DNA from: Clostridiales bacterium
GTDB lineage: Bacteria > Bacillota > Clostridia > Peptostreptococcales > Anaerovoracaceae
Length of the DNA: 64,000 nucleotides
NCBI GenBank assembly: GCA_012513435.1
Contig: JAAZCE010000019.1
Span: 62,001-126,000 of the forward strand
Direction: 5' to 3'
Shown: positions 1 to 9,434 of the stretch, piece after piece
How the letters are laid out: every line of letters begins with the position of its first letter
Position numbering within the stretch: position 1 is the first letter of the stretch
The notes under the pieces: model-generated
Told to the model about the DNA's origin: nothing
Databases searched by the model: none
Seen by the model: the letters and a program-made list of their open reading frames with translations, nothing else
Made by a program: the position numbers and the translations under genes

Positions 1-2
1 AC

Positions 3-218
3 ATAGATGATATGGATTGTGAAAAAGTTGCATCGCTGTTAAACGATAAGTATGGAATTGCAGTAAGAGCAGGGTTCCATTGTAGCGGACTTGCACATAA
101 GACCATGGGAACGGAGAGAACAGGCTGCGTGAGAATGTGTCCTGGATTTTATACCTCCGAAAAAGAGATAAACGATACCATAAAAGCAATAAAGGATATT
201 GCCCTGTCGGAGAAGTAA
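3..218 (+). CDS. C-terminal end of a cysteine desulfurase-like class V aminotransferase (partial)
   Basis: The gene enters from the left edge; only the last 71 codons are visible. The segment GFHCSGLAHKTMGTERTG followed by a VRMCPGFYTSEKEI-like stretch is the C-terminal signature of PLP-dependent class V aminotransferases of the cysteine desulfurase type, where a Cys in an [RG]-x-[GH]-x-HC loop carries the persulfide. The family removes sulfur from cysteine or a related selenium/sulfur donor. The small size of the visible part does not allow separation of a true IscS/SufS enzyme from the paralogous clostridial subgroup. A 61-bp gap separates it from the next gene, so it may head the operon that follows. 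Confidence 0.75.
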   Translation: MDDMDCEKVASLLNDKYGIAVRAGFHCSGLAHKTMGTERTGCVRMCPGFYTSEKEINDTIKAIKDIALSEK

Positions 219-279
219 AGCCGTTTGTGATTTTCACCAATATGTTGTATTATATAACCATAGACGAGGAGGTGGTCAT

Positions 280-654
280 ATGCCATTGAATTCAGGTGGT
301 TTTGAAGGACGACGAGGACAAAAAAGACTGCGGGAAATAGAGAATCAAATAGAGGCGTTCAGAGCCGAAATCAACTGCGCCTACGATGATACTCCGGAGA
401 TGATTTTTTTACAGGAGCAGGTGCTTTGGGAAGAAAGAGCTAAGCTCCATTTCACCATAGCCTTGAAGGACGTTCATACTCAGTGGGACGCAGTGAGGGA
501 CTACGGATTTATCAGGCTCAGTGTGAAATGGATAAAGGACAGGAAGCAGCAAGCCGTAATGCAGGGTGATGTCATTGCCATGGTGAAGGATATTTTGCCG
601 GCCGCCTTTGCAGAAGAAATCGAAGAAGAAATAGACGCACTTGAAATATACTAG
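280..654 (+). CDS. Conserved-looking hypothetical protein, 124 aa
   Basis: I do not recognise this protein. The ATG at 280 is chosen because a strong AGGAGG-type ribosome site lies at 267-272 and the upstream in-frame extension overlaps the previous gene. The product is charged and predicted mostly helical, with no membrane segment or signal peptide. Residues about 12-60 are Glu/Arg/Lys rich and could form a coiled coil. It contains FIRLSVKWIKDRKQQ, and the C-terminus is acidic (EEIEEEIDALEIY). It lies 9 bp upstream of the double flavoprotein gene and is almost certainly co-transcribed, so a small accessory or assembly role for that enzyme is possible, but this is only inferred from position. 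Confidence 0.7.
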   Translation: MPLNSGGFEGRRGQKRLREIENQIEAFRAEINCAYDDTPEMIFLQEQVLWEERAKLHFTIALKDVHTQWDAVRDYGFIRLSVKWIKDRKQQAVMQGDVIAMVKDILPAAFAEEIEEEIDALEIY

Positions 655-663
655 GAGGGCACT

Positions 664-3348
664 ATGAATTTCAATTTAACGATAGATAAGCAGCTCCAGG
701 CGGTCATACATAGGAAACAATGCATCAACTGCGGGAAATGCGAGGACATTTGCCCTACGGGAGCCATCGCCGAGTTCCAGAAGACCTTATCCTGTAGCGA
801 ATACTTTACGGAGGACAAGAGGGTTTCTTTGGATTTCGCCTGCTCTGCAGGGTGCCCTTTGGGGATAGTTCCCCAGGCTGTATCGTCTCTTGTAAAAATG
901 GGGAACCAGGAGGGCGCTTTAGAGCTTCTCTACAGCAAGAATCCTATGCCTTGGACAGCCTCTCAGGTCTGTGAGGAAAGCTGCATGAACCAGTGCAAGA
1001 GGGGCGAGCTGCTGGATGAAGGGCTTAACATGGGGGCCTTGGAGAGATATATACTTCATGATTTGAAGTCGAGACAATACAAATTTATCAAGAAGTATCA
1101 CCAGAGGATAGCAATCATAGGAGGCGGCCCTGCCGGGCTTGGCGCAGCCTTCCAGCTGTCCAAGATGGGATACGGTGTTACTATATTTGAAAAGGATAAA
1201 GGCTTAGGCGGTGCCATGAGATGGGGCATACCTGAATTCAGACTGGACAGGACCAAAATGAACGAGGAAATTGACAGCATTATATCCGCAGGTGTGGAGA
1301 TGCGCACAGGCATAGAGATAGGCAAGGATATTTTTATGGAAAACATTTGGGAGGAGGGTTTTGCCGCGTGTCTCATTGCCGCAGGATCCTCTCATGGGGA
1401 AATGCCGGCTCTGCCGGGGTCTGAGGGCGCTATGGTATATGACATGGTTACCGTAATGAGATATTTAAACCACGCCATGAGCCATGATGAAACCGTGCCT
1501 GTAATAGGCAACAAGGTGGTTATTTCAGGGAGGGAAGGTCTGGCCCTTGACGCTGCAAGAAGCATGGTACGGCGGGGAACGGAGGTCAGCCTCATAACTC
1601 CATATACCCCTGAGGAACTACCTATTTCATTGGAGGACAAGGAGACAGCACTGGCTGAAGGAGTCAAGTTAAAAACGGGAGTTTTCCTGAGTCAGATAAT
1701 AAGAGAGGGAGATGTTGTGAAGGCTGTGGAGCTTGTTACGGAAGACGGAGAAAAAACCAACTTCTTCTGTGACACGGTGATTTTAGTGGAGGAACAGGTA
1801 AGCAGGCCTACGGACATAATAAATGCAGAGACTTATCCCGACGGGAAGATAAAGATAAACGACCAATACAGCACCAACAAGGAAATGGTATTCGCTTGCG
1901 GCGATATTACAGGGGAAAGCGATTCCGTAGTGGGAGCCTTGGACCAGGGAATGAGAGCGGCAAAGCATATGGACAATGTACTTCAAGGGCGAGTGCTGGC
2001 TCAGAGAACTCACCGCATATACAGCGCTCCTCCTGAGGAAACGCTTTACTGCAGCAACATTCCTATGTTCTATCCACAGAAGGATACGAGAGTTGTAGGC
2101 AGGGGCCTTGAGGCTAAGGAGTACGCCGAGGAGGTTATTCCTATGCTGAGAACTGCCGGAATAGAGAAAAAAATGCCTTCCTTTGTAGGAAGAGAGCTGG
2201 AGAGAGGAAAAAAGGTAGCTGTTGTAGGCGGTGGCATAAGCGGAATAACCGCCGCAATAGCACTCGCAAAAAAAGGATATGAGCCTGTCATATTTGAAAA
2301 AACCTGTAAGCTGGGCGGCAGATATACATGGCTGTCAACGGAAAAGAGGATAGATAAGGAGCTTCTGGCTGAAGAGCTTGCCAAGGTTGAAAAGTCAGGC
2401 ATCAAGGTAATATATAATACCTCGGCGGGAATTTTTCCTACCTTTGAGGAGATGTTCAGGAAGGGCTTTGACGCCATACTTCTGGCAATGGGGGAGACTG
2501 TTGGCAGGAAGCCGGGTATGCCTAATGCCCAGGGCAGGAATGTCCATGATGTGGTTTCTCTTATGAGCAGTCTGGCTCACGAGGAGATAGTAGACAGCTT
2601 AGGCAGGAAGGTCATGGTCACAGGCCGCGATGAAATGAGCATAGATATGGCGAGAAAGCTGAAGGAGCATTGTGATAATGTGACCCTGCTAGCACCTTGT
2701 AGCAAGGGCGGCCTTGGCATTATGGCATCCTATGTGGATAGACTTTTGCAGGAGGGAATCAACATAGTAACAGGCATAGAGCTTATGTCTATCAACGAGG
2801 AGGACGGAGCGCTTAAGAGCATAGACTGCAAGATACTGGAAAAGAATCTTACCATCAATATCCCTTGCGATACCCTTGTTTTGGGGGGAACTCAGGTGCC
2901 GGATACGGAGGTCATGAGCATAAGGAACCTGGAGATAGACATGGACGAGGAGGGGTATCCCCTTATAGATGACAAGTTGGCCACTTCGGTAAAGGGAGTG
3001 TTTGCCATCGGCAACTTCGATATGAGCTCCCCTGATGCCGGCAAAGCAGGAGCCGCGGCCCTGGACAATTATTTGTCCGGCGTGGGTATGCACATAACCA
3101 TTCTTCCCGCCAAGGAGAAGGAAATGTCCGTGACCCATGAAATAATGGAAGGGCAGAAGGCCAAGGGCAAGAGACTTGAAAAAGAGCGTGTGGTCTTCAG
3201 CAGGAATCAGGCATTGACCGAAGCCTCAAGATGTATGGGCTGCGGATACCACAAGGAAAACATAAACAGATGTATAGGCTGCGGGATTTGCATGAAGACA
3301 TGTCCTGTAAGAGCCATAGATATGCTGGCACTCAAGGATAGCCAGTAG
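664..3348 (+). CDS. Tandem GltD-like Fe-S flavoprotein with two FAD domains and terminal ferredoxin motifs
   Basis: The 894-aa cytoplasmic oxidoreductase has an unusual layout. It has an N-terminal 4Fe-4S motif (C20, C23, C26, C30) and a GltD-type Cys domain at about 60-135 (CSAGCP, VCEESCMNQCKRG). A first FAD domain follows at about 148-450 (IAIIGGGPAGLGAA), then a second at about 515-825 (VAVVGGGISGITAA), and a Cys-rich C-terminus (CMGCGY, CIGCGICMKTCP). GltD/NfnB relatives normally bind NAD(P)H through a second GxGxxA-like Rossmann motif. Here both copies read GR[ED] instead (GREGLALD near 285-295, GRDEMSID near 651-660), so NAD(P)H use is doubtful. The two halves look like an internal duplication. 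It is followed after 11 bp by another flavoprotein, suggesting an electron-transfer pair. Substrate unknown. Confidence 0.85.
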   Translation: MNFNLTIDKQLQAVIHRKQCINCGKCEDICPTGAIAEFQKTLSCSEYFTEDKRVSLDFACSAGCPLGIVPQAVSSLVKMGNQEGALELLYSKNPMPWTASQVCEESCMNQCKRGELLDEGLNMGALERYILHDLKSRQYKFIKKYHQRIAIIGGGPAGLGAAFQLSKMGYGVTIFEKDKGLGGAMRWGIPEFRLDRTKMNEEIDSIISAGVEMRTGIEIGKDIFMENIWEEGFAACLIAAGSSHGEMPALPGSEGAMVYDMVTVMRYLNHAMSHDETVPVIGNKVVISGREGLALDAARSMVRRGTEVSLITPYTPEELPISLEDKETALAEGVKLKTGVFLSQIIREGDVVKAVELVTEDGEKTNFFCDTVILVEEQVSRPTDIINAETYPDGKIKINDQYSTNKEMVFACGDITGESDSVVGALDQGMRAAKHMDNVLQGRVLAQRTHRIYSAPPEETLYCSNIPMFYPQKDTRVVGRGLEAKEYAEEVIPMLRTAGIEKKMPSFVGRELERGKKVAVVGGGISGITAAIALAKKGYEPVIFEKTCKLGGRYTWLSTEKRIDKELLAEELAKVEKSGIKVIYNTSAGIFPTFEEMFRKGFDAILLAMGETVGRKPGMPNAQGRNVHDVVSLMSSLAHEEIVDSLGRKVMVTGRDEMSIDMARKLKEHCDNVTLLAPCSKGGLGIMASYVDRLLQEGINIVTGIELMSINEEDGALKSIDCKILEKNLTINIPCDTLVLGGTQVPDTEVMSIRNLEIDMDEEGYPLIDDKLATSVKGVFAIGNFDMSSPDAGKAGAAALDNYLSGVGMHITILPAKEKEMSVTHEIMEGQKAKGKRLEKERVVFSRNQALTEASRCMGCGYHKENINRCIGCGICMKTCPVRAIDMLALKDSQ

Positions 3349-3359
3349 GGGAGGTGAAT

Positions 3360-4496
3360 ATGATGCAGCAAAAGGAAAGAGGAGCCATAATTGTAGGAGG
3401 AGGGCCTGCAGGAGCTATATGCGCGGCATACTTGGCCAAAGAGGGGGTCGACGTTCTGCTTCTGGACAAGGATAGATTCCCAAGGCAGAAGCCCTGCGGA
3501 GATTTAGTTGGTGAGGGCATAACCTCACATATTGAGAAACTTGAAATAATTCACGAGCTTGACGAGATAAGCACCTTTATCAAACGTATCAAGATAATAA
3601 CAGGCAGCGGTCGGGAGGCTATTATGCCTTTTGAATGCTACAGCCTTGCGAGAGCAGACCTGGATATGCTGCTGCTGGATACGGCGGCCAAGTGGGGTGC
3701 CGAGGTTTGGCAGGGCTGTCAAGTTACGGATGTAATAGAGGAAGAAGGCTTCGCAAGAGGCGTTAAGATAAGGTATCGTGGGTGTGAAACGGAAGTGAGA
3801 AGCAAGCTTGTCATAGGCGCTGACGGCGCGACATCTCAGGTTGCCAAATCTCTCGGCGTAATGAAGGAAAAGTCCTCAGGCAGGGGCTACGGTCAAAGGG
3901 CCTATTTCAAAGGCGTAAAGCTGAGCAAGGTTCTTGCCCCCGGGCAGTATGATGCCTACGGTGTCTTCTGCTTTGACGAGTTAGTCAAGCCATGCTATTT
4001 TTGGGCGGTTCCCGTGGGAAGGACGGGAGTGGAGGAGGGGTACTGCAACGTTGGAATGATGGTTTACGACAGAGAGACCTTCAGAGGAATGAGCCTGGAA
4101 GAAAGCTTTAATCAATGGGTCAAGAGGAATCCGATCATAGCAGAGATGTTTGAGGATGCCAAGCAGATTGAGCCTTGGCTTGGAGGAGACATTACGGATG
4201 CCTCTCAGCGGATGGAGCATTTTGGCAATGGGTTCATACTCATAGGAGATGCGGCGGCTCTCATGATGCCTTTGAAGAAGGACGGGCTTTCCAAGGCGGC
4301 AGATTCGGCTGCGGCTGCGGCTAAAGCTGCTGTTCTCGCCTTGAGGAAGAAAAACTGTTCAAGGGAATTTTTTGAAGAAGTGATAAAGGAAGAGCCTCAG
4401 GAAGACAAGCTGAAGGAAGATATTCTGATGATTCAATCCCTCTACGATTCAAAATTGATGGACAGGATCATAATGAACTTATTAAATAACGGATAA
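3360..4496 (+). CDS. Geranylgeranyl-reductase-family FAD-dependent oxidoreductase
   Basis: The product has 378 aa. The N-terminal dinucleotide motif (IIVGGGPAGAICAAYLAKEG) is followed by DKDRFPRQKPCGD, the hallmark PCG(D/E) segment of the geranylgeranyl reductase/FixC branch. GADGATSQVAK and LIGDAAALMMP are the other flavin-contacting motifs. The family reduces isoprenoid double bonds or passes electrons between ferredoxin-like partners and other acceptors. ATG at 3360 is preferred over the in-frame GTG at 3354, because GGAGG at 3350-3354 is then 5 nt upstream; ATG at 3363 is also possible. Its position directly after the tandem Fe-S flavoprotein suggests that the two interact. A metabolic substrate cannot be named from sequence. 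Confidence 0.85.
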   Translation: MMQQKERGAIIVGGGPAGAICAAYLAKEGVDVLLLDKDRFPRQKPCGDLVGEGITSHIEKLEIIHELDEISTFIKRIKIITGSGREAIMPFECYSLARADLDMLLLDTAAKWGAEVWQGCQVTDVIEEEGFARGVKIRYRGCETEVRSKLVIGADGATSQVAKSLGVMKEKSSGRGYGQRAYFKGVKLSKVLAPGQYDAYGVFCFDELVKPCYFWAVPVGRTGVEEGYCNVGMMVYDRETFRGMSLEESFNQWVKRNPIIAEMFEDAKQIEPWLGGDITDASQRMEHFGNGFILIGDAAALMMPLKKDGLSKAADSAAAAAKAAVLALRKKNCSREFFEEVIKEEPQEDKLKEDILMIQSLYDSKLMDRIIMNLLNNG

Positions 4497-4511
4497 AGGA
4501 GACAATAAGAT

Positions 4512-5309
4512 ATGGCGTTAAAATTCTGCTCCTTTGCAAGCGGGAGCAGCGGTAATTGTTACATGATAAGAAATGAACAAACAGCGATACTGATAGATGC
4601 GGGAACTACAGGCAAGAGGATATTTGAAGGTATAGAATACACGGAAACTCCATACGAAGACGTAGCCGCCATACTTGTGACCCACGAGCATAACGACCAC
4701 ATAAGGAACCTGCCCATGGTGACCAAAAAAATGATGAATTCTCAGGTATATGCCAACAAAAAAACCTGGGAGGCTATGGATTCCGTAAGAGTTGAACGGG
4801 AGCGAAGGAAGGTTTTTGTAACAGGAAAGACCTTTGACATAGGGCATTTTTCCGTAAAGCCATTTGACGTGCCTCACGATGCGGCGGAGCCTGTAGGATA
4901 TTCCCTGTTCGGGGAAGGCAAACAGATAAGCGTCTTAACGGATGTAGGATACATAACGGACAGCATATTTGAAGAGATAGTAGAGGCGGACCTGCTGGTT
5001 CTTGAGGCAAACCACGAAAGGGAGATGCTCCTGATGGGCCGCTATCCTTACCTTACTAAGAGAAGGATACTGGGAGAAAAGGGACACCTTTCCAACGTTT
5101 CCGCCGGGGAATGTCTGTGCCAGATCGTGAACACCAAAAAAAAGCCCAGACAGGTGCTTCTTGGACATATGAGCAACGAGAACAACGACCCTGCTGTAGC
5201 AATGCTGGCAGTCAAGAACGAGCTTATGGGACATAATATAATAGTGGGAAAGGATCTGAGAATAGATGTGCTGCTTCGTAAGTGTAGAAGCTGTGTCTAT
5301 GAGGTATGA
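4512..5309 (+). CDS. walJ: MBL-fold metallohydrolase, WalJ/YycJ family
   Basis: The product is 265 aa, typical of the YycJ/WalJ family of metallo-beta-lactamase-fold phosphodiesterase-like proteins. It opens with the characteristic FCSFASGSSGNCYMI and has the metal-binding HxHxDH motif in THEHNDHI at residues 57-64. Later metal ligands are in the VPHDA and LLGHMS segments. In Bacillus the family is linked to cell-wall and DNA-repair coordination. It is followed 3 bp later by rlmH; walJ and rlmH are often neighbours in Firmicutes, which supports the call. Confidence 0.9.
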   Translation: MALKFCSFASGSSGNCYMIRNEQTAILIDAGTTGKRIFEGIEYTETPYEDVAAILVTHEHNDHIRNLPMVTKKMMNSQVYANKKTWEAMDSVRVERERRKVFVTGKTFDIGHFSVKPFDVPHDAAEPVGYSLFGEGKQISVLTDVGYITDSIFEEIVEADLLVLEANHEREMLLMGRYPYLTKRRILGEKGHLSNVSAGECLCQIVNTKKKPRQVLLGHMSNENNDPAVAMLAVKNELMGHNIIVGKDLRIDVLLRKCRSCVYEV

Positions 5310-5312
5310 TGG

Positions 5313-5795
5313 ATGATGAATATTACCGTAATAGCTGTAGGCAAGCTAAAGGAAAAGTATTGGCAGGATGCTGTAGGGGAGTATTCCAAGCGTTTGGGAA
5401 AATACTGCGGATTTTTCGTGAAGGAACTTAAAGAGGTGCCCCTTCCGGCTAATGCATCCTCTGCCGATGAGGAGGCCGTCAAAGAAGCCGAAGGGAGGGA
5501 AATCCTCGCCGCCGTCAGGAGGGCGGACTACGTTATTACCTTGGAAATAAAGGGAAGATCACTTTCCTCGGAGGCTCTTGCAGACCATATGAAAAATATG
5601 GCTCTGGATGGAAAGAGCAACTTGACCTTCGTCATAGGAGGTTCTTTAGGTCTGTCGGCTGACGTAAGCCGCAGAGCGGACTACAAACTTTCCTTTTCCC
5701 AAATGACCTTTACACACCAGATGATGAGGGTCATTCTGCTGGAGCAGATTTACAGAAGTTTTAAGATAAATAGGAACGAAACTTACCACAAATAG
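5313..5795 (+). CDS. rlmH: 23S rRNA (pseudouridine1915-N3)-methyltransferase RlmH
   Basis: The 160-aa SPOUT-class methyltransferase is the standard length. The SAM-binding knot segment FVIGGSLGLSADV and the strongly conserved C-terminal run (LSFSQMTFTHQMMR through the final NETYHK) are clear. It methylates pseudouridine 1915 in helix 69 of 23S rRNA on assembled ribosomes. Two ATG codons at 5313 and 5316 are equally usable. No strong ribosome site precedes them and the gene begins 4 bp after walJ stops, so translational coupling is likely. Confidence 0.95.
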   Translation: MMNITVIAVGKLKEKYWQDAVGEYSKRLGKYCGFFVKELKEVPLPANASSADEEAVKEAEGREILAAVRRADYVITLEIKGRSLSSEALADHMKNMALDGKSNLTFVIGGSLGLSADVSRRADYKLSFSQMTFTHQMMRVILLEQIYRSFKINRNETYHK

Positions 5796-5812
5796 TTAAG
5801 TCATGTTATAAT
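5783..5812 (+). promoter_or_regulatory. Candidate sigma-A promoter for the cytidylate-kinase-like gene
   Basis: TTACCA at 5783-5788, an 18-bp spacer and a perfect TATAAT at 5807-5812 overlap the end of rlmH. Transcription would start near 5819, leaving a leader of about 55 nt before the ATG at 5874. Confidence 0.5.
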
Positions 5813-5873
5813 ATAGCCAATACTTTTGGCGGCTCTCAAATGGTGCAGCCCCAACGACATAGGAGGAATAGCC

Positions 5874-6488
5874 ATGGATAAAAGGATAATAACAATAAGC
5901 AGAGAATTTGGAAGTGGCGGAAGGCTTATAGGCAGAGCTATTGCCGAGAAACTCGGCATCGCCTATTACGATAAGGAATTATTGGACAGAATTGCCGAAG
6001 AATCGGGATTTTGCAGAGAAATGATAGAAGATGCGGAGAAAAAAGCCAGGAACAGCTTTCTTTACAGTTTGGCATCGGCTATGGGAGCAGGAGATTCCGG
6101 TCCGGAAAGCCTTTCTCTCAACGAAAGATTTTTTCTTGCACAGTTTGACACAATAAGGGAAATAGCAGATGAGGGCTCCTGTGTAATAGTAGGCCGCTGT
6201 GCCGACTATATACTTCGTGGAATTCCTGAGGCTACTAACGTATTCATATACGCAGAGGAAGCCGACAAGATTAAGAGAGCCGTTGAGAAGTACGCAGTAC
6301 CGGAGGATTCGGTGAAAAAGCTTATGAAGGATACGGATAAAGGCAGAGCCAATTACTATGCATATCACACCGGCAGGAAATGGGGAGAACATGTTAACTA
6401 TAATCTTTCCTTGGACAGCGGGTATATAGAAATAGAGGATATTGCAGATTTGATTATCATGTACACGGAGAAAAAACTGTACAAATAA
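5874..6488 (+). CDS. Cytidylate kinase-like family protein
   Basis: The product has 204 aa. ITISREFGSGGRLIGRAIAEKLG is the P-loop of the Cytidylate_kin2 family, which differs from CMK in having a Gly-rich GSGG loop preceded by SREFGS. Later segments (CVIVGRCADYIL, a lid with KGRANYYAYHTGRKWG) also match that family. The exact phosphoryl acceptor is not established for most members, so no gene symbol is given. The ATG at 5874 follows AGGAGG with good spacing; an upstream in-frame extension starting at 5826 lacks a ribosome site. Confidence 0.85.
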   Translation: MDKRIITISREFGSGGRLIGRAIAEKLGIAYYDKELLDRIAEESGFCREMIEDAEKKARNSFLYSLASAMGAGDSGPESLSLNERFFLAQFDTIREIADEGSCVIVGRCADYILRGIPEATNVFIYAEEADKIKRAVEKYAVPEDSVKKLMKDTDKGRANYYAYHTGRKWGEHVNYNLSLDSGYIEIEDIADLIIMYTEKKLYK

Positions 6489-6503
6489 GGAGCGTGGTTG
6501 TTT

Positions 6504-7349
6504 ATGGAAAGAAGAGTTAGAGCTATGTATTTCAGCGGAACGGGCACTACCGCCAAGGTAGTCACCGCTGTAGCGTATGAAATGTGGGAGGCTCTGCATG
6601 AAAACGATGGGAATGTTAAATACACCAAGGCCCCTAATATTAACTTTACCCCGAAGACTGCTCGGCAGAAGCAATACGAGTTTGATGAGAATGATATAGT
6701 AGTATTCGGAACGCCAGTAATAGCAGGTCGTGTTCCTAATGTACTGCTCAAGTTCCTTGATACCCTCAGGGGCGACGGGGCTATGGCTATTCCTGTTGTC
6801 GTATATGGCAACAGAGATTTTGACGATGCCCTTATAGAACTGAGAAACATTTTGGAGGACAAGGGATTTCACACGATTGCGGCGGCGGCCTTTATAGGAG
6901 AACATTCCTTCTCCCAGACTCTTGCCGAAGGAAGACCTGACGGAGAGGATATGGAGCTGGCAAGTAATTTTGCCGAGAAGTGTGCAGATAAGATAATATC
7001 GGTACCGGATTTGACTTTGGCTGTCAAGGTGGACGGCAATGAGCCACTACGACCTTACTATCAGCCGACAGACAGGAAGGGTGTTCATATTGATATTTTG
7101 AAGGTGAAACCTAAGCTGGATGAAACCAAATGCAATCAATGTGGCATGTGCGTGGAGCTTTGTCCGATGGGCTCCATAAAAAAAGAGACACCGGGCCACG
7201 TGGAAGGCATTTGTATAAAATGCTGCGGCTGCGTGAAAAAATGTCCGCAGCAGGCTCTGTATTTTGACGACCCCGGATACCTGTATCACAAGGAGGAGCT
7301 GGAGCTGGGGTATGCTGAGAGAAAGAGTCCCAAGCTGTTTCTTGACTAA
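6504..7349 (+). CDS. EFR1-family flavodoxin-ferredoxin fusion
   Basis: The product has about 281 aa. The N-terminal half is a flavodoxin-like domain with the FMN phosphate loop in YFSGTGTTAK. The C-terminal half carries two 4Fe-4S motifs (CNQCGMCVELCPMGSI and CIKCCGCVKKCPQQAL). This is the EFR1 layout, an anaerobe-specific electron carrier of unknown partner. AAGGAG at 6487-6492 is 11 nt from the ATG at 6504 and 5 nt from an in-frame TTG at 6498, so the start could be the TTG. The next gene, metG, begins 69 bp later. Confidence 0.88.
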   Translation: MERRVRAMYFSGTGTTAKVVTAVAYEMWEALHENDGNVKYTKAPNINFTPKTARQKQYEFDENDIVVFGTPVIAGRVPNVLLKFLDTLRGDGAMAIPVVVYGNRDFDDALIELRNILEDKGFHTIAAAAFIGEHSFSQTLAEGRPDGEDMELASNFAEKCADKIISVPDLTLAVKVDGNEPLRPYYQPTDRKGVHIDILKVKPKLDETKCNQCGMCVELCPMGSIKKETPGHVEGICIKCCGCVKKCPQQALYFDDPGYLYHKEELELGYAERKSPKLFLD

Positions 7350-7418
7350 TGGACAAGTCACCTAGATTTGACAGCTCACTGAATTGGACAACTTACCGAG
7401 AAAGGAAAAATATGTAAA

Positions 7419-9353
7419 ATGGCAGAGAACAAAGGAAAATACTATATTTCAACACCAATCTACTATCCGAGCTCCAATCTTCATATCGGGCACACTTACT
7501 GCACGGTTATGGCTGATGCTATGGCTCGCTTCAAGAGATTGCAGGGCTACGATGTTATGTTCCTTACGGGAACTGACGAGCATGGACAGAAGATACAGAC
7601 CCTAGCAGATGCTAAGCATATATCGCCTCAGGATTACGTTGACGAAGTCGTTGCGGGAATCAAGGATTTGTGGAAGACCATGGAGATTTCCTATGATGAC
7701 TTCATCAGAACTACGGAAGAAAGACACGTTAAGAGAGTACAGGCTCTTTTCATGAAAATGTATGAAAAGGGTGATATCTATAAGGGGGAATATGAAGGCT
7801 GGTACTGCACGCCTTGCGAATCCTTCTGGACCGAGAATCAGCTAGTCGACGGCAAGTGCCCTGACTGCGGCAGACCTGTGACGAAGGCAAAGGAAGAAGC
7901 CTACTTCTTTAAAATGTCCAAGTACGCAGATAAGCTTCTGGAAAATTTCGAGAAAAACCCTCAGTTTCTTCAGCCGGATACGAGAAGAAATGAGATGATG
8001 GCCTTTATAAATCAGGGTCTTGAGGACCTTTGTATTTCAAGATCCACCTTCAACTGGGGTATTCCTGTTCCTCTCGATGAAAAGCATGTTATCTATGTGT
8101 GGCTTGATGCTCTTTCAAACTACATTACGGCTCTGGGATGGCCTGACGAGCCTGAGAAGTACGACAAGTACTGGCCTGCCGATGTTCATCTTGTAGGCAA
8201 GGAGATAGTGCGTTTTCACTCAATAATTTGGCCTGCAATGCTCATGAGTGCCGATTTGCCTCTGCCTAAGCAGGTATTGGGACACGGGTGGCTTCTACTT
8301 GAGGGTGGCAAGATGTCCAAGTCAAAGGGCAACGTTGTGGACCCTGTAATGCTCATAGACAGGTACGGCATTGATGCACTGAAATATTTCTTGCTGAGAG
8401 AATACACCTTTGGTCAGGATGGTATCTTCACCAACGAAGTAATGCTTAAGAGAATGAACTACGATTTGGCAAACGATTTGGGAAATCTTGTTTCAAGAAC
8501 GGTTTCCATGATAGAAAAATATAACGGCGGCTATGTGCCTGAGCTTACAGATTCAAGAGAGGCTGTAGACGAAGAGCTGAAGCAGGTGTCCATAGGTGCG
8601 GCAAGCAAGGTTGAGAGCAATATGGATAAGTTCGCCTTCAACATGGCTCTTGAAGAGATATGGGTAGTGGTAAGACGTGCCAACAAGTACATCGACGAGA
8701 CTGCGCCGTGGATACTGGCAAAGGAAGAAGCGACTAAGCCAAGGCTGGATAATGTGCTTCACAATCTGGCAGAAGCTATAAGGATCGTTTCCATACTCAT
8801 TCATCCGTTTATGCACACTACTTCAGATGAAATAAGAAAGCAGATGGGCTTGTGGTACGCAGATGTTGCTTGGGAGGATGCCTTTGAATTTGAAATGATG
8901 CAGGGCGAACAGGTTAAGAAGGGCAATGCCATATTCCCTAGACTGGATATAGAGAAGGAGCTGAATGAGCTGGAAGCGCTCAACAAAAGTGAATGCGGTG
9001 CTAATACCCCGCTTGAATTAAAGTCTGAGATAGAGTACGAAGATTTTGATAAAATAGATTTCAGAGTGGGAACTATATTATCTGCAGAGAAGCACCCTAA
9101 GGCCGATAAGCTTCTAGTGTTTCAGGTAAAGATGGGAACGGAGACAAGACAGGTGGTTTCTGGTGTTGCCGAAGATTTTAAGCCTGAGGAATGTGTGGGC
9201 AAGAAGGTAGTAGTGGTCGCAAATCTCAAGCCAAGAAAGCTGAGAGGTCTTGAATCCAAAGGTATGCTGCTCTTTTCCGATAACACCGTAGACGGTAAGG
9301 AACGCTGTGAATTTGTAACGACCATTGCAGACGACGGCAATTCGGTTACGTAA
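7419..9353 (+). CDS. metG: Methionyl-tRNA synthetase
   Basis: The 644-aa class I synthetase charges tRNA-Met. The HIGH-type motif is in [11 protein letters not shown] near residue 20, and KMSKSKGN lies near residue 300. Two CxxC pairs (CTPC and CPDC) in the connective peptide bind zinc. A C-terminal tRNA-binding OB-fold domain, separated by a linker, occupies about residues 540-644, so this is the long dimer-forming type. The ribosome site AAAGGAA precedes the ATG. No T-box leader fits in the 69 bp upstream. Transcription ends at the hairpin at 9401. Confidence 0.97.
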   Translation: MAENKGKYYISTPIYYPSSNLHIGHTYCTVMADAMARFKRLQGYDVMFLTGTDEHGQKIQTLADAKHISPQDYVDEVVAGIKDLWKTMEISYDDFIRTTEERHVKRVQALFMKMYEKGDIYKGEYEGWYCTPCESFWTENQLVDGKCPDCGRPVTKAKEEAYFFKMSKYADKLLENFEKNPQFLQPDTRRNEMMAFINQGLEDLCISRSTFNWGIPVPLDEKHVIYVWLDALSNYITALGWPDEPEKYDKYWPADVHLVGKEIVRFHSIIWPAMLMSADLPLPKQVLGHGWLLLEGGKMSKSKGNVVDPVMLIDRYGIDALKYFLLREYTFGQDGIFTNEVMLKRMNYDLANDLGNLVSRTVSMIEKYNGGYVPELTDSREAVDEELKQVSIGAASKVESNMDKFAFNMALEEIWVVVRRANKYIDETAPWILAKEEATKPRLDNVLHNLAEAIRIVSILIHPFMHTTSDEIRKQMGLWYADVAWEDAFEFEMMQGEQVKKGNAIFPRLDIEKELNELEALNKSECGANTPLELKSEIEYEDFDKIDFRVGTILSAEKHPKADKLLVFQVKMGTETRQVVSGVAEDFKPEECVGKKVVVVANLKPRKLRGLESKGMLLFSDNTVDGKERCEFVTTIADDGNSVT

Positions 9354-9400
9354 AGATATAGTCAGTAGAAACCCAGTTAGATATGGAGAAATAAAAGTGT

Positions 9401-9434
9401 GGGATGCTCATTACTATGGGCATCCCGTTTTTTT
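9401..9434 (+). terminator. Rho-independent terminator after metG
   Basis: GGGATGC (9401-9407) pairs with GCATCCC (9420-9426) and is followed by GTTTTTTT. It overlaps the last codons of the convergent galE gene, so the metG and galE transcripts end tail to tail. Confidence 0.85.

Noticed and set aside
5979-6905. Long reverse-strand open frame of 308 codons
   Set aside because: It lies wholly opposite the cytidylate-kinase-like and EFR1 genes, which have recognisable motifs and ribosome sites. The reverse frame matches no family and has no start signals.
7350-7418. T-box leader before metG
   Set aside because: The gap is only 69 bp, far too short for a T-box, and has no specifier or antiterminator structure.
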